Part shown: positions 1-6,915 of the stretch, piece by piece
How positions within the stretch are numbered: position 1 is the first letter of the stretch
How the letters are laid out: every line of letters starts with the position of its first letter
Assembly (NCBI GenBank): GCA_016867195.1
Contig: VGKE01000010.1
Span: forward strand, 1 to 8,247
Reading direction: 5' to 3'
DNA: 8,247 nt
Source: Candidatus Nealsoniibacteriota bacterium
GTDB taxonomy: Bacteria > Patescibacteriota > Minisyncoccia > Minisyncoccales > GWA2-38-27
Program-made: the position numbers and the translations under genes
Notes under the pieces: generated by a model
Told to the model about the DNA's origin: nothing
What the model saw: only the letters and a program-made list of their open reading frames with translations
The model's database searches: none

Positions 1-97
1 TTACATTTTCGTCATTGCGAGGAGTGAAGCGACGAAGCAATCTCGTTATCTATATGTTTATGTTGGGATTGCTTCGCTGCGGCTCGCAATGACGTAG
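1..97. repeat. Terminal direct repeat, copy A, containing a long imperfect palindrome
   Basis: These 97 bases are identical to the last 97 bases of the window (8151-8247). Inside lies an inverted repeat: 10-21 (cgtcattgcgag) pairs with 83-94, and an inner cgaagcaatc pairs with gattgcttcg, so the copy could fold into an imperfect hairpin of about 85 nt. The gtcattgcgag...gaagcaatc style is familiar from dispersed REP/MITE-like intergenic repeats in many bacteria, from memory. The exact match runs only a few bases past the palindrome on each side. That fits either a collapsed repeat at both contig ends or the end overlap of a circular molecule. No coding content is seen. Confidence 0.9.
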
Positions 98-147
98 TGA
101 CTGTAAACAACGCTATTATTTCCTACATTTAAGTATAACACGTTAAT

Positions 148-180
148 AAAAATGTGGGAGGGCGACCCCCCCACATTTTT
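148..180 (-). terminator. Intrinsic terminator of the mreC-mreD-mrdA operon
   Basis: An 11-bp stem (148-158 with 170-180) continues past one mismatch into a GGG/CCC extension with a 3-nt loop. Read on the minus strand it ends in CCCACATTTTTATTAACG, a GC-rich stem followed by a U-run. The stem starts inside the mrdA stop codon (179-181), so gene end and terminator share two bases. The flanking A-run means it could also act on plus-strand transcription. Confidence 0.85.
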
Positions 181-2116
181 ATCTACTAAAATACCATTCC
201 AGGATTTCTCTGGCTGCAGGCAGAGCGGCTGCCTGAATGTCCTTGACGTCCTCAATCATAATAGTTAGAACAATTTCTGGTTCTTCGTAAGGAGCAAAAA
301 CAGTAATCCAGTTGTGATAATAATTGGGCTTCGGTGTTTGAGCGGTCCCGGTTTTGGCAGCGATAGGAACCGACAAAGAATTTAAAATAACAGCTGAAGC
401 AAAGGGAGCTCCTTGCCCGGTTACCGCATTTCTCATACCTTCTCTGATAACCTGAAGGTTTTTGGGGTCAATAAAATTTTCTCTTAAAACCTCTGGTTTA
501 ATTTCTTCAACAAGGTTTCTTTCGCTATCTATAATTTCTTTAACAACCTTTGGTTTATAAAGAATGCCTCCATTGGCTATGGCAACAAAAGAAGCGGCAA
601 CTTGAAGCGGAGTGATTAATAAATCGCCCTGACCGATTGATAGATTATAGGTGTCTCCGTCCCACCAGTTTTCGTTTTTTCTTTCTCTTTTCCATTCAGG
701 AGAAGGAATTAAACCAATGGATTCGCCAGGTAGGTCAAGTCCGGTTCTCTCTGCCCAATTAAAGAGTTCGAGCCATTCTTTTATTTTAGAGGGCCCCAAG
801 CCCTTTTGTCCTTCGTAACCTCCTCCAATTATGTAAAAATAAACATTAACAGAAGCGGCAATAGCTTTTCTTATGTCTGTCATACCATGAACCCTTAAAT
901 CCCCAAAAGTATAAATAATAGAAGGGTCATATCTGTGGGGAATTTCTATTTTCCCTCCAGCGTATATTTGTTTATCGGGTGCGATTATTTTTTCTTCAAG
1001 GGCAGCCGTGGCAATCAAGGGTTTAATGATTGAACCGGTTGGATACAATCCCGAGATTACTCTATTAAAAAGAGAGCCCTTAGGGTCTAACAGGAGGTCT
1101 CTTAAAGCATCTTGGTCAGCACCCCGGCTAAAGAGATTATTATCAAAAGCCGGTAAACTTAATAGGGATAATACGCCGCCATTTTTAGGATTTAAAGCCA
1201 CCGCCGCCGCTTTTTTAGAACCAATATTATTTAAGATTTTTTCCAGAACCTCTTTGATTTTGTTTTGTAATTCGGAATCCAACCATAAAACCAAACTCTT
1301 CCCGGGCCCAGGAAGAGAGATTACTTCTTTTGATATTATGTTTCCACGAGCGTCTCTTTCAAAACGAAGTTTCCCGGAATTTTTTCTTAAAGTTTCTTCA
1401 TAAAAACTTTCCAAACCATCTTTCCCAACATACTCAAAAGCGGTCTCTTGGCCAGTATAGCCAATGAGATGAGCAAAATTTTCGCCATCCAGGTATTCCC
1501 TGCTTGGATTTTGTTCAATCTGAAAACCGGGAAATTCATCAATTCGCGTTTCAAGTAAAATTAATTTCTGATGACTGAGATTCTGGGAAATTAAGATTTT
1601 ATTGTTTTTTTCCCGGCTTATCATCATATTTTTTATTTCTTCCGGGTTTTGTCCAATAATTTTTGAGATTTCTTTTAAAACCTTTTCTTTTTCAATATCC
1701 GATACCGGAAGGTTTTTTATATCTAAGACCAGATCAAAACCTGGCTTATTAAAAACTAATTGTTTACCCCGGCTATCATAAATTACTCCCCGAGCCGCTT
1801 GGATTGACCGAACAATAAATTTATTTTGTTGAGCCTTGACCGAAAAAAAATCATTCTCAAAAACCTGGAGTTGGAAGGTCTTTCCAAAAAGCAATAGAAC
1901 TAAAATTATTATAAAAACCAGAGAGGTCTGAAGAATTTTTTTTGAGAGAGGAACCTCAAACCTTTTTTCTGAAATACCAAGTTCTGCCTCTCTTTTTTTA
2001 GCAAGATTGTCCAGAAAAACCTCCTGGGGCTCAATATTGTGTCCCTGATTGGTTCTATTAGAGATAAAATACCCCTTGATAGGGTTAATTTTTTTCAACG
2101 AATGGAATTTGAACAT
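179..2116 (-). CDS. mrdA: Penicillin-binding protein 2, peptidoglycan D,D-transpeptidase of the elongasome
   Basis: This class B penicillin-binding protein of 645 aa cross-links peptidoglycan during lateral wall growth, anchored in the membrane with its catalytic domain outside. All three active-site motifs are visible: SIIK at 362-365 (nucleophile Ser362), SVN at 422-424 and KTGT at 588-591. One membrane anchor spans about 61-79, after an unusually long cytoplasmic tail of about 58 residues. The N-terminal pedestal begins with the family's typical RSIQAARGVIYDSRG (103-117). Length is normal for PBP2. The start ATG lies 32 nt inside the end of mreD, preceded by a weak AGAAAG, which suggests translational coupling. 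Position after mreC and mreD supports PBP2 over the division protein PBP3 (FtsI). RodA, the usual glycosyltransferase partner, is not in the window. Confidence 0.96.
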   Translation of the reverse strand: MFKFHSLKKINPIKGYFISNRTNQGHNIEPQEVFLDNLAKKREAELGISEKRFEVPLSKKILQTSLVFIIILVLLLFGKTFQLQVFENDFFSVKAQQNKFIVRSIQAARGVIYDSRGKQLVFNKPGFDLVLDIKNLPVSDIEKEKVLKEISKIIGQNPEEIKNMMISREKNNKILISQNLSHQKLILLETRIDEFPGFQIEQNPSREYLDGENFAHLIGYTGQETAFEYVGKDGLESFYEETLRKNSGKLRFERDARGNIISKEVISLPGPGKSLVLWLDSELQNKIKEVLEKILNNIGSKKAAAVALNPKNGGVLSLLSLPAFDNNLFSRGADQDALRDLLLDPKGSLFNRVISGLYPTGSIIKPLIATAALEEKIIAPDKQIYAGGKIEIPHRYDPSIIYTFGDLRVHGMTDIRKAIAASVNVYFYIIGGGYEGQKGLGPSKIKEWLELFNWAERTGLDLPGESIGLIPSPEWKRERKNENWWDGDTYNLSIGQGDLLITPLQVAASFVAIANGGILYKPKVVKEIIDSERNLVEEIKPEVLRENFIDPKNLQVIREGMRNAVTGQGAPFASAVILNSLSVPIAAKTGTAQTPKPNYYHNWITVFAPYEEPEIVLTIMIEDVKDIQAAALPAAREILEWYFSR

Positions 2117-2393
2117 ACTTTCTAATGATAAATTTTAGAAAAATTGCCATAGCCAATAGGCCTAGAATATAAAAACCAAAAAATCGCTGGGAAAATACGT
2201 CTAAAAAGAAACCGACCAAAAAGGCATTATATAATCCAAAATAATTTTTTGTTTTTTCAATAAAATTCCAGAAAACCGCTAAAATTAAACTAATATTCGG
2301 AACAACTCCCAATATACTGAAATGAACTAAAAAACTGGTTTGGGCTAAAACTAAAAAATAGAAAATCACTATTGGAATTAAAATTTTCTTCAT
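2085..2393 (-). CDS. mreD: Rod shape-determining protein MreD (short form)
   Basis: A very hydrophobic 102-aa protein with about three to four membrane segments (roughly 4-22, 29-44, 53-70 and 73-90), lying between mreC and mrdA. MreD is an integral membrane part of the elongasome that works with MreC. Known MreD proteins are usually around 160 aa, so this one is about a third shorter. The segment order NISLILAVFWNFIEKT...NAFLVGFFLDVFSQRFFGFYIL fits the family's N-terminal and central part (quoted in two pieces). The frame is intact and ends in a TAA inside mrdA, so it looks naturally short and not broken. Its ATG overlaps the mreC stop codon as TAATG, typical of coupled translation. The call relies on position and hydrophobic pattern more than on conserved residues. 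Confidence 0.85.
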   Translation of the reverse strand: MKKILIPIVIFYFLVLAQTSFLVHFSILGVVPNISLILAVFWNFIEKTKNYFGLYNAFLVGFFLDVFSQRFFGFYILGLLAMAIFLKFIIRKYVQIPFVEKN

Positions 2394-3214
2394 TAGAAAT
2401 CTGAAACAATAAATAAAAACGTTGAACTTTTGATATCAAAAAATGGTTGAATTTCTGCTTCCTGAAACGGTTCAAGATCGCTTTTTTCAATTTTTCCAAT
2501 TGTTCCAACCAAAAGTCCCTTGGGGAAAATCCCCCCCAAGACGCTGGTTATGACAATATCTCCTTGAGTAAGATTCTTTTCTCTGGGAACAAATCCAAAA
2601 GAAATTTTAGAACCGCCTTGACCACTGGCAAGGCCGGAAATGTCTTCTTCTTGTTCGCTTTCGGCTGGTTTGCCTTCGGCGTAAATTTTAGTGTCGAAAG
2701 AAACTTTTTTATTTGAAATTAAGATTACTTTAGAAAAATTATTATAAACATCGCTGATTCTACCCACTAAAACATTTTCCTGATTAATCACCGGCTTGTT
2801 CTCTAAAATACCCTCCTTAAAACCTTTATCAATTAAAATATAGTCCTGGGAAACATCTTTGCTGATTATTTCGGTTAAAATCAGGTTAAATTCTTTTTGA
2901 AGCCCGGCCCCCAGCGCTTCTCTTAGAATATTATTTTCTTTTTCTAATTCTTTTAGTTTGACAATTTCAGCAAGCAATTTTTGATTTTTTTGTTTCAGTT
3001 CGCTATTTTCTTTTTTTAAATTGTCTGCACTAACAATTGATTTAAAAAAACCCGCTGACTTATCCCCTATTCTCCATAAGACCTTTTGGATCGGGGAAGA
3101 AAACCAATAAAAAAAACCTCTAACTTCTTTTTGAAAAACATTAAGCAAAAAAACAATTAGGAGTAAACCAAAAACGAAAGTTATTATCTTTTTTTTATTT
3201 GCCAAAAATTTCAT
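2393..3214 (-). CDS. mreC: Rod shape-determining protein MreC
   Basis: This 273-aa protein has MreC architecture: a short cytoplasmic tail, one membrane helix (about 9-27), a charged heptad-rich coiled coil (about 62-100, with LKKENSELKQKNQKLLAEI) and a C-terminal beta-rich domain (about 108-271). Family signatures include LIDKGFKEGI (127-136), VLVGRISDV (148-156) and GGIFPKGLLVGTIGKI (227-242). MreC dimers outside the membrane link MreD and PBP2 and activate the elongation transpeptidase. Length is typical. An acidic insert, ESEQEED (185-191), lies between beta segments. The ATG follows a weak AGTAGGG sequence. The gene begins 48 nt after the 5S terminator. No convincing promoter is visible in that gap, only a weak TAGAAT -10 candidate, so readthrough from the rRNA unit is possible. 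mreB, usually just upstream, is absent. Confidence 0.94.
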   Translation of the reverse strand: MKFLANKKKIITFVFGLLLIVFLLNVFQKEVRGFFYWFSSPIQKVLWRIGDKSAGFFKSIVSADNLKKENSELKQKNQKLLAEIVKLKELEKENNILREALGAGLQKEFNLILTEIISKDVSQDYILIDKGFKEGILENKPVINQENVLVGRISDVYNNFSKVILISNKKVSFDTKIYAEGKPAESEQEEDISGLASGQGGSKISFGFVPREKNLTQGDIVITSVLGGIFPKGLLVGTIGKIEKSDLEPFQEAEIQPFFDIKSSTFLFIVSDF

Positions 3215-3261
3215 ACCCTACTAAATTTATTCTACTTCAACTCTTCCTAAAATAAAAGCCC

Positions 3262-3293
3262 GTTAATAAAATGCCGAGAACATTTCTCGGCAT
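3262..3293 (-). terminator. Intrinsic terminator after the 5S rRNA gene
   Basis: A perfect 9-bp stem (3271-3279 with 3285-3293, core gccgaga/tctcggc) has a 5-nt loop. On the minus strand it is followed by TTTTATTAACG. It sits just past the 5S processing stem and ends the 23S-5S unit before mreC. The stem resembles half of the palindrome at 8089-8132. Confidence 0.8.
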
Positions 3294-3300
3294 AATTAAA

Positions 3301-3489
3301 AAATTCCGGGTTTTAACGCACGCATTTCTAAACATTGTAAGAGACCTACCTACTTTCTCGGGAAAGCCCAATATCATCGGCCTTGAGAGATTTCACTACC
3401 GAGTTCGGGATGGAATCGGGTGGAGCACTCTCAGTATAGGCCCCTTACAATATTTACAAGTTTTTCGCGTGCGTTAAAACCCGGAATTT
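3301..3489 (-). other. Perfect 23-bp processing stem enclosing 5S rRNA
   Basis: Positions 3301-3323 and 3467-3489 are perfect reverse complements over 23 bp, including CCGGGTTTTAACGCACGC. In the transcript they bring together the flanks of the 5S rRNA. A duplex this long is a plausible RNase III substrate that releases pre-5S RNA; that role is inferred from position and structure. Confidence 0.85.
3334..3451 (-). rRNA. rrf: 5S ribosomal RNA
   Basis: The reverse complement reads as a canonical bacterial 5S of about 118 nt. The terminal stem (attgtaag at 3334-3341 with cttacaat at 3444-3451) is followed by a conserved central part with CCGAACTCGG and GAAAGTAGGT. It follows the 23S gene at the usual place, about 90 nt after its 3' end, in the same transcript. 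No tRNA gene lies in the spacer. Ends are set from the terminal stem and could be off by a few bases. Confidence 0.95.
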
Positions 3490-3494
3490 ATAAA

Positions 3495-3531
3495 CCCGCC
3501 AGCAACGTTATGTGGTAGCATTGCGGGCTGG
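3495..3531. repeat. REP-like hairpin in the 23S-5S spacer
   Basis: The sequence begins CCCGCCAGCAACG and ends in TGCGGGCTGG, so CCCGC (3495-3499) pairs with GCGGG (3523-3527). The same 13-base opening occurs at 6267-6279 inside the 23S gene, also ending in TGCGGG. Two copies of this kind suggest a dispersed palindromic repeat. Confidence 0.7.
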
Positions 3532-5157
3532 TATGTGGGGGTAAGAATTAATAATGATTTATTAGTACTGCTTGGCTAAAGACATTACTGCCCTTACACC
3601 TGCAGCCTATCAACCCCGTCATCTTCGGGGAATCTAAGAATCCTAATCTTGGGATGGGTTTCGCGCTTAGATGCTTTCAGCGCTTATCCCTGCCCGACTT
3701 AGCTACCCAGCGCTGCTCTTAGCAGAACAGCTGGTAGACCAGAGGTCAGTTCAGCCAGGTCCTCTCGTACTATGGCCAAATTCCCTCAAGATTCAACGCC
3801 TGCGGTAGATAGGGACCAACCTGTCTCACGACGGTCTGAACCCAGCTCACGTAACGCTTTAATTGGCGAACAGCCAAACCCTTGGAAGCTGCTTCACCTC
3901 CAGGATGCGTTGAGCCGACATCGAGGTGCCGAACAGGGCCGTTGATGTGGACTCGCGGGCCCTACTAGCCTGTTATCCCCGGGGTAACTTTTGGCTGATG
4001 ATCTTTCCCGATTCTATAATCGAGGATCGGTTCACTAAGTTCTGGTTTCCCAACTGCGCGGCATATCCGCCTTGCAGTAAAGCCGGCTTTTGGCTTTGCC
4101 CGACATCCCACGTTTCCATTGCGGGATAGCCGACCTTTAAACTTCTCCATTACCTTTTAGGAGAAAAGTGCCCCACTTAAACTGCCCCCCAGACACTGTG
4201 CCCCGTTGAGGCGGGGTTAGAATTAAGATCTTGAAAGAAAGGTGTTTCATTAGCGACTCCTCCCGCTCCGAAAAGCGGGATTCAAAGTCTCCCTTTTACG
4301 CTACGCATCCAAAACCAAAATCCAATATCTAGATACAGTAAAGCTCCCGGGGTCTTTCCGTCTAGCCGCAGGTAACCGGCATCTTTACCGGTATTGTATT
4401 TTCACCGAGCTGCTCCTGGAGACAGTCCCCCAGTCGTTAAGCCTTTCATGCGGGCCAGAACTTACCTGGCAAGGGATTACGCTACTTTTAGACAGTTATA
4501 GTTACTGCCGACGTTCACTGGAAGCTTCGAACGCTTAGCCCTCACTAAAAGCAAGGACCGACGTTGTTAACGTTCCAACACTGGTCAGGCCTCAGCCCCT
4601 ATACATCCTCTTACGAGTTTAGCAGGGACCTGTGTTTTTGATAAACAGTCGCCAGGGGTACTTTCGCTGCGACCCTAAGCCCTTACGGGCCGGGCAAGGC
4701 ATATCGCGAACTTACGCCTGCTTTTTTGCCGAGTTCCTTCAGGAGCTTTCACTCGTTCACCTTGGCGCTTTTACGCCCACCTACCTGTGTCGGTTTACGG
4801 TACGAATCCCGCCATTTTAACTCTACGAGTTTTTCTAGGTGGTCTGATATTTGAGACGGCCGAAATGACTTTCGACTCTAGGAAATCCAATAATCCCCTC
4901 AAATATTTCGACCACGTCACTCTTCGATAAATGACGAGAGGGTCGGAATATTAACCGACTATCCATCCCCTACGCCCTTTCGGGTTCGGGTTAGGGTCGC
5001 CTAACCCTTGGCTGATTACCATTGCCAAGGAAACCTTAGGTTTTCGGTGTCCCGCATACTCTGCGGGATTGCGGTTACTCGTGCCAACATTCTCACTCCT
5101 CATCGCTCCATCCCGACTTACGTCGTAGACTTCGCAGCAATGAGGATGCTCCCCTAC

Positions 5158-5342
5158 CATCGCTCACGCCTCGCTATGCTCGGCGTTCGCTCAAATGCAA
5201 AATGTAAAATGCAAATCTCAAAATGAAAATTTAAAATTAAAAATTTTCTTTGAAAATTTTTGATACCTAAATTTTGCATTTTGATTTTTGAATTTTGAAT
5301 TTGAGTTCGTGCCAAACGCAGTGAGGCGCGAACGATTCTTAT
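5158..5342 (-). repeat. Large palindromic insertion in 23S helix 45 region
   Basis: Between the conserved TACCGAAG and GTAGGGGAGC segments there are 185 nt, where E. coli has about 29 (near its nt 1170). The block is nested. Outer arms 5161-5196 and 5299-5334 match at 24 of 36 positions, more with G-U pairs. Inside are AT-rich arms made of variations on CAAAATGCAAAAT and CAAAATTC. At the centre a perfect 10-bp hairpin (5239-5248 with 5252-5261) has a TTT loop. It has no coding capacity. Helix 45 is a classic site of intervening sequences excised by RNase III in other bacteria, so fragmentation of this rRNA is plausible but unproven. Confidence 0.8.
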
Positions 5343-5483
5343 CTTCGGTATTGAGCTTAAGCCCCGTAAATCTTCGGCGCAAAATTCCTTAGCTAGTAAG
5401 CTATTACGCACTTTTTAAAGGATCGCTGCTTCTAAGCTAACCTCCTAGGTATCAATGGAATTTTACTTCCTTAAAACACTAAG

Positions 5484-5538
5484 CTCTTCCGAACCACGAC
5501 AAAGTCGGGGTCAAGAATCCCGATAAAATCGGGAAAAT
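5484..5538 (-). repeat. Double-hairpin insertion in 23S just before the GTPase-associated centre
   Basis: About 45 nt more than in E. coli separate the conserved GGTCCCTAAA from CTTAGTG. The insertion carries two related stem-loops: cccgataaaatcggg (5519-5533) and ccacgacaaagtcgggg (5494-5510, one wobble pair). Both have a CCGA-type arm and an AAA-centred loop, as if one hairpin had been duplicated and diverged. The site corresponds to about E. coli nt 1030-1040. Confidence 0.65.
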
Positions 5539-6014
5539 TTAGGGACCTTAGATAAAGATCTGGGCTGTTTCCCTTTTGACTATGGAGCTTAGCCCCCACA
5601 GTCTAACTCCTCCCACTTTTAATTTCCCGGTATTCGGAGTTTAGTTGGAGAATCCGAGTAAAACCCAAGAGACTCCATCTAGTGCTCTACCCCCAGGAAA
5701 ATGGAAGGGCTAGCCCTAAAGCTATTTCGGGGAGAACCAGCTATTACCAAGCTCGATTAGCTTTTCACTTCTTACCACAACTCATCCCAGAGTATTGCAC
5801 GGCTCACGGGTTCGGGCCTCCTCCCGCATTTCTGCGGGGTTCACCCTGGTTATGGCAAGCTCGCTTGGCTTCGGGTCTCCCGCTTTCTCTCCTCTCGGAA
5901 AAATCCGAGAACGCGCTTTTAACACTTGATTTCTCTTTACCTTCAGGGCAAAACCCTTTAGATTAAAGAGAGAGCGGGAACTCGTTGGCTCATTCTTCAA
6001 TAGGCACGCCATTA

Positions 6015-6141
6015 GTCTCGTCTACGACGAGACCCACGAATTAACACTAATCACGAATTTTATAACTAACGAATTAACACGAATTCGTGATTATTCGTTA
6101 AATAATTAGTAATGATTCGTAAGTCTTGTCGTAGACAAGAC
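6015..6141 (-). repeat. Palindromic insertion in 23S helix 25
   Basis: Two near-identical hairpins with 8-bp arms and 3-nt loops, gtctcgtc/gacgagac (6015-6033) and gtcttgtc/gacaagac (6123-6141), flank 89 AT-rich bases. The filler is built from repeated words such as ACGAATTAACAC, ATCACGAATT and ATTCGTGATTATTCG, which pair with one another. E. coli has only about 14 nt here (near its nt 545). Helix 25 is the other classic bacterial intervening-sequence site. No coding capacity is seen. Confidence 0.8.
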
Positions 6142-6265
6142 CTCTGACTTCTTGTAAGCATGATGGTTTCAGGTTCTATTTCACCGGCCTCAACGGCCTA
6201 CTTTTCACCTTTCCCTCACGGTACTGGTTCACTATCGGAGATATCGTAGTATTTAGCCTTGGCCG

Positions 6266-6301
6266 ACCCGCCAGCAACGCTAAAGCGTAGCTTTTGCGGG
6301 T
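6266..6301. repeat. REP-like hairpin inserted in 23S (near E. coli nt 410)
   Basis: The arms ACCCGC (6266-6271) and GCGGGT (6296-6301) enclose CGCT/AGCG inner pairs. The opening CCCGCCAGCAACG is identical to the spacer repeat at 3495-3507. The hairpin lengthens a helix that has only a short loop in E. coli, so it seems to be retained at the end of a stem. Confidence 0.7.
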
Positions 6302-6437
6302 TTGGTTAGTTCGGCCTGCTTCCTACAGGGTTTTCATTCCCCGTAGTACTCAAGAAAAATGATAAGGAGCATGAAATCGTTTTCGCCTACGAGACTATTA
6401 CTCTCTATGGTTCCCCTTTCCAGGGTAATTTGACTAA

Positions 6438-6529
6438 CGAAATCTCATCTAAATGTTCTCCCTCCAGAGCTTAAAGCTCCAGACATCATCTTCTTACAAC
6501 CTCCCACACATAAATTATGTGCGGGATTT
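6438..6529 (-). repeat. Expanded 23S segment with stacked hairpins (near E. coli nt 280-300)
   Basis: About 92 nt replace roughly 26 nt of E. coli, after the conserved GGAGCCC. Visible structure includes arms 6503-6512 with 6516-6525 (one wobble pair in RNA) and gagctt/aagctc near 6467-6479. It may be an ordinary lineage-specific expansion and not an inserted element, since it lacks the word-repeat pattern of its neighbours. Confidence 0.5.
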
Positions 6530-6561
6530 GGGCTCCTCCCTTTTCGCTCGCCGCTACTAGG

Positions 6562-6694
6562 GGAATTTTGCGAAGCAAAATTCCTGCGCGAAACTAACGC
6601 TAAACAATACGCTAAACTACGCTAAATTTTCGCGTGGTTTCGCGTTTTTAAAGTTTCGCGTTTGTTTCGCGAGAAAAATCGCTTCGCGATTTTT
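6562..6694 (-). repeat. Palindromic, tandem-word insertion in 23S (near E. coli nt 240)
   Basis: About 130 nt lie between the conserved GAGGAAAAGAAA and CCCTAGTAGCGGCGAGCG, where E. coli has about 13. Perfect hairpins close both ends: 6562-6571 with 6575-6584 (10 bp, GAA loop) and 6674-6682 with 6686-6694 (9 bp, TTC loop). Between them are short tandem words: three of acgctaaa, then four of tttcgcg. The cgcgaaac and gtttcgcg words can pair across the block. It is non-coding. Confidence 0.8.
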
Positions 6695-6740
6695 TTCTTT
6701 TCCTCCGCTTACTGAGATGTTTCACTTCAGCGGGTTCGCT

Positions 6741-6761
6741 TCGTGTCGCGAAGCGACACGA
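6741..6761. repeat. Perfect 9-bp hairpin with GAA loop inside 23S
   Basis: Tcgtgtcgc (6741-6749) pairs with gcgacacga (6753-6761) around GAA. It takes the place of a native short helix (near E. coli nt 155-175). It shares the GCGAAGC apex with the hairpins at 6562-6584 and 6674-6694. Confidence 0.6.
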
Positions 6762-6915
6762 TAGCACAGGTTCACTATGCTGGGTTTCCCCATTCGGAAA
6801 TCCTCGGATCAAAGGTTGCTAGACACCTCTCCGGGGCTTATCGCAGTCACGCCACGTCCTTCTTCGCCTCGATATCCCAAGGCATCCACCATCTGCTTTT
6901 AAAATACAATTCTTA

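Noticed and set aside
1008..1403. A 131-codon plus-strand frame
   Set aside because: It is antisense to the middle of mrdA, whose frame contains all the expected catalytic motifs.
3452..3540. tRNA gene in the 23S-5S spacer
   Set aside because: The spacer is filled by the 5S processing arm and the REP-like hairpin; no cloverleaf or TTCRA motif is seen.
3926..4150. Open frames on both strands within this part of the 23S gene
   Set aside because: They overlap conserved 23S core sequence and have no recognisable protein features; they are chance frames in rRNA.
5158..5342. Self-splicing intron in 23S
   Set aside because: The insertion is under 200 nt, lacks an endonuclease ORF and shows no group I or II core; it is a simple long hairpin.
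5682..6012. Frames of about 76-94 codons on both strands
   Set aside because: They lie in the 23S gene and cross conserved rRNA segments; the proline- and serine-rich products look like translated rRNA.
6562..6694. CRISPR-like array from the short repeated words
   Set aside because: The words are 7-9 bases, degenerate, without regular unique spacers, and lie within an rRNA gene.
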